DNA from: Pseudomonadota bacterium
Lineage (GTDB): Bacteria; Pseudomonadota; Gammaproteobacteria; Steroidobacterales; Steroidobacteraceae
NCBI GenBank assembly: GCA_023423065.1
Contig: JAFAGC010000087.1
Location: forward strand, 1-64,000
Reading direction: 5' to 3'
DNA: 64,000 nt
Shown here: positions 1-9,550 of the stretch, one piece after another
Position numbering within the stretch: position 1 is the first letter of the stretch
How the letters are laid out: every line of letters starts with the position of its first letter
Program-made: the position numbers and the translations under genes
The notes under the pieces: generated by a model
The model's database searches: none
Told to the model about the DNA's origin: nothing
The model's input: the letters and a program-made list of their open reading frames with translations, nothing else

Positions 1-30
1 AGCCGGGAGAAGCGACTTCTCCCGGCTTTT
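1..30 (+). terminator. Rho-independent terminator at the window edge
   Basis: A perfect 12-bp stem (AGCCGGGAGAAG paired with CTTCTCCCGGCT) with a 3-nt loop is followed by TTTT. It would end a plus-strand transcript that lies before the window. The T run merges directly into the inverted repeat at 27-44. Confidence 0.75.
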
Positions 31-44
31 CCGTGCCAGGCACC
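27..44. repeat. Left copy of 18-bp inverted repeat flanking the araC-type gene
   Basis: TTTTCCGTGCCAGGCACC here is the exact reverse complement of bases 1014-1031. The core GTGCCAGGCAC is itself palindromic and recurs twice at 28933-29014, so it belongs to a dispersed repeat family. Confidence 0.7.
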
Positions 45-69
45 CTCTTGAGGCAAGTCGGGAGTAGTT

Positions 70-1041
70 ATGGACGCGCTATCGGATGTACTGCGGGCCG
101 TGCGGCTCTCGGGTGCATTCTTCTTCGACGTACACGCACGCGCGCCCTGGGTCGCGGAAACGCCGCTCGGCAAGAGCGTGGTCGACTCCATGTTTCCCGG
201 CTCGGACCACCTCATCTCGTATCACATCATGATGGAGGGAAGCTGCTGGTTCAGCATCGAGGGCGAGGAGCCGATGAAACTCGTCGCCGGCGACATCATC
301 GTGCTGCCGCACGGCGACACCCACGTGCTCGCAACCGATCTCGGCATGCGCAAGTCGCCGGAGCTGTCGATGTATCGCCGGCCAGACAGCGGGCTGATGC
401 CTGCCCGGATCCTCGTCGGCACGGATGGCGGCGAGCCCGCGCATTTCGTGTGCGGCTTCCTCGGCTGCGATTCGCGCCCTTACAACCCACTGCTGACCGC
501 GCTGCCGCGCGCGATCCGCATCAACGACATCGGCAGCGGCGCGCTCGGCGCGTACTTCCGCGCGGCTCTCGCGGAGTCGAAGGAACGCATGGGCGGCGAA
601 TGCATGCTGGGCCGCATCAGCGAACTCATGTTCGTCGACGTGGTGCGTCGTTATCTCGAGAACCTCCCCGCGGACCGCAACAGCTGGCTCGGCGGGCTGC
701 GCGACCCGCACGTCGGCCGCGCGCTCGCGGCGTTGCACGAAAGCCCCGCCCGCGACTGGACGCTCGAGACGCTCGCCGAGATCGCCGCGTTGTCCCGCTC
801 CGCGTTCGCCGAGCGATTCGCGAATTTCGTCGGGCACCCGCCGATGCAGTACCTCGCCAACTGGCGCATGCAGCTCGCGTCCAACTACCTGCGCAACGGC
901 GCGGACAGCGTTGCCGCCGTCGCAAACCGCGTGGGTTACGACTCCGAAGCCGCGTTCAGCCGCGCGTTCAAGAAAGCGCTGGGACTACCGCCCAGCGAAT
1001 GGCGAGTGAAGACGGTGCCTGGCACGGAAAATCCGGGATAA
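70..1041 (+). CDS. AraC-family transcriptional regulator with cupin sensor domain
   Basis: This is a cytoplasmic DNA-binding regulator of 323 residues. The N-terminal part (about 10-190) is an AraC-type cupin sensor, with a stretch at about 60-90 resembling the beta-barrel signature (VAGDIIVLPHGDTH). Residues about 225-315 hold two helix-turn-helix units, ending in the typical RVGYDSEAAFSRAFKK and PSEWR motifs. The ATG at 70 is the first in frame. The last eight or so residues after PSEWR (TVPGTENPG) come from the right copy of an inverted repeat that brackets the gene. Its target is unknown; the neighbouring UrcA gene on the same strand is a candidate but nothing proves it. Confidence 0.9.
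   Translation: MDALSDVLRAVRLSGAFFFDVHARAPWVAETPLGKSVVDSMFPGSDHLISYHIMMEGSCWFSIEGEEPMKLVAGDIIVLPHGDTHVLATDLGMRKSPELSMYRRPDSGLMPARILVGTDGGEPAHFVCGFLGCDSRPYNPLLTALPRAIRINDIGSGALGAYFRAALAESKERMGGECMLGRISELMFVDVVRRYLENLPADRNSWLGGLRDPHVGRALAALHESPARDWTLETLAEIAALSRSAFAERFANFVGHPPMQYLANWRMQLASNYLRNGADSVAAVANRVGYDSEAAFSRAFKKALGLPPSEWRVKTVPGTENPG
1014..1031. repeat. Right copy of 18-bp inverted repeat, inside the araC 3' end
   Basis: GGTGCCTGGCACGGAAAA is the reverse complement of bases 27-44. It is read as the last codons of the AraC-type gene, so the repeat has altered that protein's C-terminus. Confidence 0.7.
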
Positions 1042-1159
1042 CCTACGGGTTGGGAATAGGAAAACTAAACAATCCCTCAGAACTCCGGAACACAAAGCCC
1101 GGGCCGCGCGGGCAGGATGCGCTCCTCCAAACACACACCAGACATCGAGAGGAGCACAC

Positions 1160-1498
1160 ATGAAATCGATCGAACTACTCACCGCGGCCGTCGCCGCCCT
1201 GGCCCTGGGCGGCATCGCGCAGGCCGAGGCGCGGCACGAGACCGTCAGCGTCGTCGTCAAGTACGGTGACCTGAACCTCGATTCCGCCCAGGACGTCAAG
1301 ATTCTTCGCAAGCGCATCCGCAACGCCGCGCAGTCGGTTTGCGGATCGATCGACACGAGGATCCTGGGCCTGCGCGACGCGTACGAGGATTGCGTCGAGG
1401 AAGCCTTCACCGGCGGCGTCGCCGCGGTGGGCAACCCGAACGTCACGAACTACCGGCCGGCCACGCGCCTGACCGAGGTCGCGTCCAATCGAGGCTGA
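1160..1498 (+). CDS. UrcA family small secreted protein
   Basis: A 112-residue protein with a clear signal peptide (cleavage probably after AQA, residue 22) and the features of the UrcA family: VSVVVKYGDLNL, then RIRNAAQSVC and a second cysteine (YEDC), probably forming a disulfide. The family is found mostly in alphaproteobacteria and some gammaproteobacteria; no biochemical role is known to me. It is preceded by a good ribosome site (GAGAGGAG) and followed by a possible weak stem-loop, so it looks monocistronic. Export to the periplasm is inferred from the signal peptide. Confidence 0.8.
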   Translation: MKSIELLTAAVAALALGGIAQAEARHETVSVVVKYGDLNLDSAQDVKILRKRIRNAAQSVCGSIDTRILGLRDAYEDCVEEAFTGGVAAVGNPNVTNYRPATRLTEVASNRG

Positions 1499-1541
1499 CA
1501 GCCCCGGGGCGTTCCCCATTCTCACCTGCAATGCCGCGATC

Positions 1542-1563
1542 GAACGGGAATTGATCCCCGTTC
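1542..1563. terminator. Possible weak terminator stem-loop after the urcA-type gene
   Basis: A 7-bp perfect stem (GAACGGG with CCCGTTC) and 8-nt loop lies 44 bases after the UrcA stop codon. There is no proper T run, so termination here is uncertain. Confidence 0.3.
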
Positions 1564-1675
1564 TTCGCGGAATCAGCTGACGCGGCCGTGCAGGCCGGCA
1601 TGTGGACCGCCCCGTTTCCGACAGATATCGGCCATCGGGATTGCGATGCTGCGTGTATTCCACACGGAGCACGCC

Positions 1676-2173
1676 ATGACCACGGACGCCGAAATCGAAG
1701 CGAAATTCTGGAAGGCGCTCGCGGAAGACCGCGTCGCGATGCTCGGACTCGAGAGCGAGTCCGGCCACACGCGACCGATGTCCGCGCAGATCCGCCATGA
1801 AGCCCACGAACGCGGGCCGATCTGGTTCTTCAGCGTCAAGGGCACGGAGCTCACGGAAGCGCTCGACGCTCCACGCCGCGCGGTACTCCAGTTCTCGTCC
1901 AAGGGGCACGAACTCTTCGCGTCCGTGCAGGGCGAGCTGTCCGTCCACAACGACCGCGCGATCATCGATGAACTGTGGAACCGGTTCGTGGCCGCGTGGT
2001 ACGAAGGCGGCAAGGACGATCCGCGGCTCGCGCTGCTGCGCTTCGAACCCGACCGCGCCGAAATCTGGCTCAACGAGTTCAGCCTGGTCGCGGGCGTGAA
2101 GCTGTTGTTAGGCCGCGATCCGAAGGCGGATTACCGCGACAAGGTCGCCGACATCCAGATGGGACGTCATTGA
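1676..2173 (+). CDS. Pyridoxamine 5'-phosphate oxidase-like flavin split-barrel protein
   Basis: A 165-residue protein of the general stress protein 26/PPOX-like split-barrel type, which binds FMN or F420-like flavins. Visible family features are the N-terminal EIEAKFWKALAEDRVAML, the SGHTRPMSAQ strand, GPIWFFSVKG and a C-terminal SLVAGVKLLLG. The ATG at 1676 is chosen because the homologous region begins there; an ATG 30 bases earlier gives an extension unlike the family. Substrate unknown. Its last 7 bases overlap the end of the convergent lipoprotein gene, leaving no room for a terminator between them. Confidence 0.75.
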   Translation: MTTDAEIEAKFWKALAEDRVAMLGLESESGHTRPMSAQIRHEAHERGPIWFFSVKGTELTEALDAPRRAVLQFSSKGHELFASVQGELSVHNDRAIIDELWNRFVAAWYEGGKDDPRLALLRFEPDRAEIWLNEFSLVAGVKLLLGRDPKADYRDKVADIQMGRH

Positions 2174-2841
2174 GGTGTTCCGCCGGCCGAGTTTGCGCGA
2201 GCCTCGTCGAGCGCCTCGCGCAGCAGACCGGCCCACATCTCGAGGGCGCGTCGCGCGTCGGATGATTCCAGTACCGAGTCCTCGACGCGCAAGTCGCCCG
2301 CGGCGCGCACCGTGCCGCGATCGATGGCGCGTACCAGCAGCACCCCGCTGCGCGAGTCGCGCAGGTCCATCAGCAGCACGAGGTCGTCCGACGAGACGAC
2401 GTACGACGGTCGCTGCGTGGCGGCATCCGCGGACGACCTGGTGACGTCGAGATTCGAAATCGTCGTGCTCACGCGCAGCACATCGGAATCGGGCTGAGTA
2501 GTGAGCCCGTAGCCGTCGTTCGAGCTGAGAGCGAACCCGAAGATCTGCCGGAACGCGGCGCCCGCCTGCGAGCGGATGCGGGTGATGTCGTCGGCGGTCA
2601 GCCCCGGATTGCGCTGCTCCCAACCCTCCTCGAAGCCGATGTCCACCGGATCGAGAATGAGGAGGCGGTAGTTGGCCAGCGACACGCCCGGCGCCGCGAG
2701 CACGGTGTCGACACGCGTGGCCGGCATGCGGACCAGCCCTTCGACCGCTTCCGGATCCGTCGACGCGGACTCCGTCGTCGCGCAGGCGCACAACAGCGCG
2801 ACGATCGAGACCAGGGGAACCAGGTGCGGACGGAGCGGCAT
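2167..2841 (-). CDS. DUF3313-type lipoprotein
   Basis: A 224-residue protein with a lipoprotein signal peptide (lipobox LLCAC, cysteine near residue 18 or 20) followed by a domain resembling DUF3313: YRLLILDPVDIGFEEGWEQ near the start, repeated short strands in the middle and an amphipathic C-terminal helix. It should be anchored in a membrane facing the periplasm. The function is unknown. The start at 2841 is chosen because it gives the signal peptide directly; the longer frame upstream only overlaps the dehydrogenase gene. It probably forms one minus-strand unit with that dehydrogenase (44-bp gap). Confidence 0.7.
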   Translation of the reverse strand: MPLRPHLVPLVSIVALLCACATTESASTDPEAVEGLVRMPATRVDTVLAAPGVSLANYRLLILDPVDIGFEEGWEQRNPGLTADDITRIRSQAGAAFRQIFGFALSSNDGYGLTTQPDSDVLRVSTTISNLDVTRSSADAATQRPSYVVSSDDLVLLMDLRDSRSGVLLVRAIDRGTVRAAGDLRVEDSVLESSDARRALEMWAGLLREALDEARANSAGGTPQ

Positions 2842-2884
2842 GATCCGCCGATTCTCGGACTTTGCCCGCGATGCGAAATAGGAC

Positions 2885-3898
2885 CTAGGGAACCAGCACT
2901 GCCGCGCCTTGCAGGTCTCCGCCGCGCAGTCGCGCGAGCGCCTCGTCGGCGCGCGCGAGTTCGAATAGTTCGACCGCCGGGCGCAGCCGCACGCGGGCCG
3001 CGACGCGCATGAAATCGGCGCCATCCGCGCGAGTCAGATTGGCGATCGACCGGATCGAGCGTTCCTGCCACAACAACCGGTATGGAAACGCCGGGATATC
3101 TGACATGTGAATGCCCGCGCAGACCACGCGCCCGCCCTTGCGCACGGCGGCGAGCGTCGCGGGCACGAGCGCGCCCACCGGCGCGAAGATGATCGCCGCG
3201 TCGAGCGATCGCGGCGGCGCTTCGTCGGACCCGCCGACCCAACCAGCGCCGAGCTCGCGCGCGAAGCGCTGGCCGGCCACGTCTCCCGGCCGCGTGAGCG
3301 CGAAGAACTCCCGTCCCTCGGCGCGAATCACCTGGGCGAGCAGGTGCGCCGACGCCCCGAATCCGTACAGGCCGATGAGCGGCGCATCGCCGCAGGCGCG
3401 ATACGCGCGAAAACCGATGAGGCCGGCGCACAGCAGCGGCGCGGCTTCGGCGTCGCCGTACGAGTCGGGAATGCGCAGGCAGAAGCGCGCATCCGCGACC
3501 ACCTGCGTGGCGTAACCGCCATCCACGCTGCACCCGGTGAAGGCCGGACGTTCGCACAGGTTCTCCCTGCCCGCGCGGCAGTAGTCGCATTCCCCACAGG
3601 TGCGCGCCAGCCACGGCACGCCCACCCGGTCGCCCGGCGCGAACTCCGTGACCGCGGCGCCCCGCGCCCTCACCCGTCCGACGATCTCGTGACCGGGCGT
3701 CACGGGGTAGTTAGCCTGCGGCAACTCCCCGTCCAGCACGTGCAGATCCGTCCGGCACACGCCGCACGCGGCGACGTCGATCAGCAGCTCGTGCTCGCGC
3801 GGCGGCGCCAGCGCCACGGATTCGGGGCGCAGCGCCGTCCCGGGCGCGTGCAGGCGCATGGCGGTCGCCGTCACCGTTTCGTGTGCGGATGCGTTCAT
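2885..3898 (-). CDS. Zinc-dependent alcohol dehydrogenase family protein
   Basis: A 337-residue medium-chain dehydrogenase/reductase. The catalytic zinc site shows as CGVCRTDLH (Cys45 region) and GHE (about 69-71); the structural zinc lobe is CGECDYCRAGRENLC. The nucleotide-binding domain carries GLYGFGASAHLL, a variant of the GxGxxG fingerprint. It should oxidise or reduce an alcohol/aldehyde with NAD(P) in the cytoplasm; substrate unknown. It is divergent from the ABC exporter. A second, not very similar zinc dehydrogenase lies at 61452, so the window holds two. Confidence 0.85.
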   Translation of the reverse strand: MNASAHETVTATAMRLHAPGTALRPESVALAPPREHELLIDVAACGVCRTDLHVLDGELPQANYPVTPGHEIVGRVRARGAAVTEFAPGDRVGVPWLARTCGECDYCRAGRENLCERPAFTGCSVDGGYATQVVADARFCLRIPDSYGDAEAAPLLCAGLIGFRAYRACGDAPLIGLYGFGASAHLLAQVIRAEGREFFALTRPGDVAGQRFARELGAGWVGGSDEAPPRSLDAAIIFAPVGALVPATLAAVRKGGRVVCAGIHMSDIPAFPYRLLWQERSIRSIANLTRADGADFMRVAARVRLRPAVELFELARADEALARLRGGDLQGAAVLVP

Positions 3899-3948
3899 GG
3901 CAGGATGGGTGCAGGCCCATTGTCTCCAGCCGCGTCGAAAAATGCATA

Positions 3949-3965
3949 TACGTGTTAGACCGCAT
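3949..3965. promoter_or_regulatory. Intergenic motif shared with the hsp20 promoter region
   Basis: TACGTGTTAGACCGCAT lies between the divergent dehydrogenase and ABC exporter genes. It matches 14 of 17 bases of TACGCAATAGACCGCAT at 63228 and begins with the TACG half-site seen at several other intergenic regions in the window. A regulator site is inference. Confidence 0.4.
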
Positions 3966-3998
3966 TCCCCGTCGGCGGCGCACGCTTAAGGTGCGGCG

Positions 3999-4705
<707 letters not shown>

Positions 4706-4709
<4 letters not shown>

Positions 4710-7066
4710 GGGCGCTCGACCGCAAACTACTGCGCGACCTGTGGCGCCTGCGCTCGCAGGTGATCACGATCGCGCTCGTGGTCGCGAGCGGCATCGGCGG
4801 CTACATCGGTTCGCTGTGCGCGCATGCGTCGCTGGCCGACCTGCGCGACGCCTACTACGAGTCGTCGCGCTTCGCGCACGTGTTCGCGCCGGTGCGGCGC
4901 GCGCCGCGTTCGCTCGCGCCGCGGCTGCGCGACATACCCGGCGTGCTCGACCTCGACATGAGTGTCGTCGCAGCCACCACCATCACGATCCCGGGAACGA
5001 TCGAGGTGATGACCGGACAGGTCGTGTCCCTCCCCTCGAGCCCGGATTCCGGCATGAACCGCGTCGTGCTCGAGCGCGGTAGATGGGTCGAGCCCGACGA
5101 CACGCTCGGTGTGCTGGTCAGCCGCTCGTTCGCGCGTGCCCGCGGCATCGATCCCGGCGACCGCCTGTCGCTGCTCATGAATGGCCGCTACCAGGAAGTG
5201 CGCGTCAATGGAATCGCGCTGTCGCCCGCCTACATCTTCGCGGCCGCGCAGGGCGGCTTCTCGGACGACACGCGCTTCGGCGTCCTGTGGATGCCGGAGG
5301 AACGCCTCGCCTCCGCGTACGATCTGCGCGGCGCGTTCAACCTGCTCTCGGTCCGGCTCACGCCGGACGCGAGCGAAAACGCCGTCATCGACGCGCTCGA
5401 CCGCGAGCTCGCGCCCTACGGCGCGCTGGGCGCGTACGCGCGCGACGACCAGGCCTCGGACAAGATGCTGACGCAGGAGATAGACCAGCAACGCGTGTTC
5501 GGCACCGTGCTGCCGGCGGTGTTCCTCGCGGTCGCGATGTTCCTGCTGCACGTGCTGATCAGCCGCCACATCGCGACGGAGCGCACGCAGATCGCGTCGC
5601 TCAAGGCGATGGGCTACGGCAACGGCCGCATCGGGGCTCACTACTTCGAATTCACCGGCGTCACCGTGACCCTCGGCGTCGCCGTGGGCGTCGTCGTCGG
5701 CGTGGTCTTCGGCCGCTGGATGACCGGGCTGTACGCCAGCGTGTTCGCGTTTCCCGACTTCGCGTTCACGCTGGTACCGTGGGTCGTGGGCTCCTCCGTG
5801 CTGCTCGCGATCTTCGCGGGCGTCGCGGCCACGTTCGGCGCGGTGCGCGCCGTCATGCGCCTGCCCGCGGCGGAAGCCATGCGCCCACCGGCGCCGGCGC
5901 ATTTCAAGCGTACGCTGCTCGAACGAGCGCATCTCGGACGCCTGCTCACTCCCTCCGCCCGCATGGTCCTGCGCGAGACAGAACGCCGCCCGCTGCGCGC
6001 GCTCCTGACTACCCTCGGCATCGCCAGCTCCGTCGCGATCATCATCGCGGGCACCTGGTGGGGCGACGCATTCGATTACCTCGTCGATACCGAGCTGTTT
6101 CAGCGCGATCGCGCCGACGTCACGGTCGCGCTCATCGAACCCGCCGCCATCGGCGCGCTCGACGACATACGCCGCATGCCCGGCGTGCTCGCCGCGGAAG
6201 CCTCGCGGACGGTCAGCGTGCGGCTGCGGCACGGCGCGCGCGAGTACCGCACGTCGCTGGTCGGCATCGATCCCGGCGCGCAGCTTCGCCGGGTGCAGGA
6301 TGCGCAGGGGCGCGACCTGCCGCTGTCCGACGGCACGCTGCTGCTCACCGACCGCCTGGCTCGCATGCTCGACGTGCGCGCGGGCGACTCCGTCCTGATC
6401 GAACCACTCGAAGGCACGCGCAAGACGCGCGAAATGCGGGTCGCGGCGGAGACCGGCGACCTGATGGGCATGCCGGGATACCTGACCCGCCGCGATGCCT
6501 CGCGCCTGCTCGGCGAGGGCGACACGTTCAACATCGCGCGCGTCAGGCTCGACGCGGGACAGGACGCCGCGTTCTTCGAGGCCGTGCGCAACACGCCGCG
6601 CATCGCGGCGGCCGGCGACAAGCGCCGCATGGTCGCGCAGTTCCGCGCCACCTCGCAGCGCAACCTGCTGATGTTCGCCGCGATCCTATCCGCCTTCGCG
6701 ATGTGCATCGCCGTGGGCGTGGTCTACAACAGCGCGCGTATCACACTCGCCGAGCAATCGTGGGAGCTTGCTACATTGCGCGTCATGGGATTCACGCGCG
6801 GCGAGGTTTCGTGGACCTTGTTAGGGCAGCTCGCGGCGCAGATGGCGATCGCGCTGCCCATCGGCTGGGCGGCGGGCGCGGGCTTGTCGGCCGTGATCCT
6901 CGCGATGATCAGCTCCGAGGAATTCCGCATTCCGCTCGTGATCGGCACGGGCACCTACACGCTCGCGAGCCTCGTCATGCTCGGCGCGGGCATCGTCACC
7001 GCATTCATCGTCCGCCGGCGGATCGACCAGCTCGATCTCATCGGCGTTCTCAAGACCCGGGACTGA
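4706..7066 (+). CDS. ABC transporter permease, FtsX/MacB family
   Basis: A 786-residue permease starting at a GTG that overlaps the ATPase stop codon. It has an N-terminal membrane helix, a large extracytoplasmic domain, three helices around residues 275-390, a linker with LPAAEAMRP, then a second helix, periplasmic domain and three C-terminal helices: the duplicated FtsX layout found in long MacB-like permeases. It works with the preceding ATPase and following adaptor. Substrate is unknown. The frame remains open upstream into the ATPase gene, but that extension is arginine-rich shadow sequence and is not part of the protein. Confidence 0.88.
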
Positions 7067-7068
7067 CC

Positions 7069-8262
7069 ATGACGAAAAAGAAATGGATCCTGACGACGAC
7101 ATTGATCGTGCTGTCCGCCGCGGCGCTGGTGTGGCTCATGATGCCGTCACCCGTGAGCGTCGAAACGGCCAGGCTCGACACCGGCACCCTGTTCGTCCGG
7201 GTCCGCGAAGACGGGGTTACCCGCGTTCGCGATCGTTACGTCGTCGCGGCGCCGGTCACCGGGCTGCTGATGAGGCCGACCCTGCGCGTGGGCGACCCCG
7301 TCAAGCGCGGCGAGATCGTGGCGGTGATCGTGCCCAACGTCGCGCAGATGCTCGACGCGCGCACGCGCGCCGAACTATCCGCGCGCGTGCAGTCCGCCGC
7401 GGCGCAGGCGTCGCGGGCGCGCGCGGTGGTCCGCCAGGCCGAGGCCGCGTTGAGCAAGGCCGAAAACGACCGCCGGCGCATCGACGAACTCGCCGCGCAA
7501 GGCTTCGCCTCGAGCACCGAGCGGGAGAACGCCGCCGTCACGCTGGAGCTGCGACGCAAGGACGTGGAAGCCGCGCGCTTCGAGGCCGACGCCGCCGAAC
7601 ACGATCTCGAGCAGGCGCGCGCCGCGATGCGCGAGGGCGAGTCGCTGCGCAGCGGCAGTTCGGCCACGGCGTGGTCGATGCGCGCGCCGATCGACGGCAC
7701 CGTGCTGCGCCTCGTGCAGGAGAGCGAGATCGCGCTCGGAGTCGGCGCGCCGATCATGGAGATCGGCGACGTGAGCCGGCTCGAGGCGCGTATCGATGTG
7801 CTATCTACCGAGGCCACGCGCATCCAAGAGAACGCCTACGTCGCGCTCGACGCCGGTGGCGTGACCCTCGCGGGTCGCGTGCGGCGCGTCGAGCCGTCGG
7901 GTTATACGAAGGTTTCCGCGCTCGGCATCGAGGAGCAACGCGTCGACGTTCTCGTCGACCTGCTGCCGAACCCGAAGGCGCTCGAACGTGTGTCCGACGG
8001 CTTCCGCGTCGATGCGACGATCGAGCTGTCGCAGGAGGAAGACGCGTTGCTGATTCCGTTGGCTGCGCTTTTCCGGCATGGCGAGGAGTGGGCGACGTTC
8101 CGCGTGGTCGAAGGGCGCGCGCGGCTCGTCCCGCTGCGCATCGGCAGCCGCGGGGACGAGTTCGCCTCCGTGCTCACCGGGATCGAGCCCGGCGCCACCG
8201 TGATCGTCTATCCCAGCGACGCGGTGAAGGCCGGCGTGCGCGTTCGCGAACTCGAGCGCTGA
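7069..8262 (+). CDS. HlyD-family periplasmic adaptor subunit
   Basis: A 397-residue membrane fusion protein. Residues 1-24 form a membrane anchor; a biotinyl-lipoyl-like half follows (VAAPVTGLLMRPTLRVGDPV), then an alanine/arginine-rich coiled coil (about 100-190), the second lipoyl half (MRAPIDGTVLRL) and beta-barrel domain. It starts two bases after the permease stop and completes a tripartite ABC exporter. The partner outer-membrane protein is probably a shared TolC-type channel elsewhere. Cargo cannot be told from the sequence. Confidence 0.88.
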   Translation: MTKKKWILTTTLIVLSAAALVWLMMPSPVSVETARLDTGTLFVRVREDGVTRVRDRYVVAAPVTGLLMRPTLRVGDPVKRGEIVAVIVPNVAQMLDARTRAELSARVQSAAAQASRARAVVRQAEAALSKAENDRRRIDELAAQGFASSTERENAAVTLELRRKDVEAARFEADAAEHDLEQARAAMREGESLRSGSSATAWSMRAPIDGTVLRLVQESEIALGVGAPIMEIGDVSRLEARIDVLSTEATRIQENAYVALDAGGVTLAGRVRRVEPSGYTKVSALGIEEQRVDVLVDLLPNPKALERVSDGFRVDATIELSQEEDALLIPLAALFRHGEEWATFRVVEGRARLVPLRIGSRGDEFASVLTGIEPGATVIVYPSDAVKAGVRVRELER

Positions 8263-8282
8263 ACCGGCGAATCAGGGTTGAC

Positions 8283-8296
8283 CTGACCTGGATCAG
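8283..8296 (+). promoter_or_regulatory. FNR/DNR-type box upstream of nnrS
   Basis: CTGACCTGGATCAG fits the FNR-family pattern TTGAT-N4-ATCAA at 8 of 10 positions and is nearly identical to the boxes before norZ and nirK. Its centre is about 42 bases before the nnrS ATG, so an activated transcript would have a very short or no leader. Confidence 0.6.
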
Positions 8297-8331
8297 GGCG
8301 CGCCCCCGCGCCCGGCGACAGTATCGGCGCC

Positions 8332-9546
8332 ATGAACCATTCCGCCGACGTTCCCCTGAATTCCGCCGCCCGCGAAGGCGGCTTCGCGCTGTTCGAAGCC
8401 GGGTTCCGGCCGTTTTTCCTGTTCGGCGCGGCCTACGCGGCGATCACGATTCCGGTCTGGCTGTACCGCTTCGCGCACGCCAGCGTCTCGTTCGGCGAGC
8501 TGCCCGGACTCTACTGGCACGTACACGAAATGCTGTTCGGATTCGTGGTCGCGGCCATCGCCGGATTTCTGCTCACCGCGGTGCCAAGCTGGACCGGCTC
8601 GCGAGGTTTCGGCGGCCGGCCGCTCATCGCTCTCGTTTCATTGTGGCTGCTGGGCCGGCTCGCGATGGCGACCGTCGGCGCGGTGCCGTTCTGGATGACG
8701 GCCGTGGCGGAGCTCGCGCTGCTGCCCGGCCTGCTCGTGCTGGTCGCGCCGCCCGTGATCCGCGCGCGCAATCGCAACATGGCGATCCTCGCCGTGGTCA
8801 CCGTGCTCTGGCTCATCGACGCCGCATTCATGCAGGCCGTCCGCCACGGCGACCTCGTGCTCGCGATGGGCGCCTCGCGCGTCGCGATCGGTCTCGTGCT
8901 GGTGCTGGTCACGGTGATCGGCGGACGCATCGTGCCCGCGTTCACCGGCAACGCGCTGCGTCGCGCGGGCCTCGAGCCCGACATCGTCTCCCGCCAGTGG
9001 TTAGAGGCGCTCACCATCGGCGGCACCGTTCTCCTCGTCGTCGTCGACCTCTTCCGGCCCGACGGCCTCGCGGCCGGCATCGTGGCGGCCGTTGCCGCCG
9101 TTGCACACGCGCTGCGGCTTTCGGGCTGGAAGAGTTTTCGCGCACGCGGAGAACCGATCCTGTGGGTCCTGCACGTGGCCTACTCGTGGATCCCGATCGC
9201 CCTCGCGCTGAAAGCCTTCCTCTTGCTGGGCGAATTCTCCTGGGCCGCGAAATGGCAGCACGCGCTCACCTACGGCGCGTTCGCGACCATGATCCTGGCG
9301 GTCATGACCCGCGCCTCGCTCGGCCACACGGGCCGTCCGCTGGTCGTTTCCCGCGCGATCGCGGTCGCGTACGTCGTGCTGACGGTCGGTGCGTTGCTGC
9401 GCGTGTTCGGCGGGGCCGTGCTGCCCGATCACTACCTCCTGACGCTCAGCGCCTCGGGCCTGGCGTGGGTGATCGCGTTCGCGATCTTCGTATGGGTATA
9501 CGGGCCCATCCTTATGGCTCCACGCCTCGACGGCAGGCAAGGTTGA
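8332..9546 (+). CDS. nnrS: NnrS family haem- and copper-containing membrane protein
   Basis: A 404-residue integral membrane protein with about twelve hydrophobic segments. Recognisable NnrS features are the opening FEAGFRPFFLFGAAYA, the WHVHEMLFGF segment with likely haem-ligand histidines, and GGRIVPAFTGNALRR. NnrS proteins occur in nitric-oxide-producing denitrifiers and relieve nitrosative stress, including damage to iron pools; the exact chemistry is not settled. An FNR-type box precedes it, and hemN follows four bases after its stop codon, suggesting joint expression under anoxia. Confidence 0.9.
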   Translation: MNHSADVPLNSAAREGGFALFEAGFRPFFLFGAAYAAITIPVWLYRFAHASVSFGELPGLYWHVHEMLFGFVVAAIAGFLLTAVPSWTGSRGFGGRPLIALVSLWLLGRLAMATVGAVPFWMTAVAELALLPGLLVLVAPPVIRARNRNMAILAVVTVLWLIDAAFMQAVRHGDLVLAMGASRVAIGLVLVLVTVIGGRIVPAFTGNALRRAGLEPDIVSRQWLEALTIGGTVLLVVVDLFRPDGLAAGIVAAVAAVAHALRLSGWKSFRARGEPILWVLHVAYSWIPIALALKAFLLLGEFSWAAKWQHALTYGAFATMILAVMTRASLGHTGRPLVVSRAIAVAYVVLTVGALLRVFGGAVLPDHYLLTLSASGLAWVIAFAIFVWVYGPILMAPRLDGRQG

Positions 9547-9550
9547 GAAA

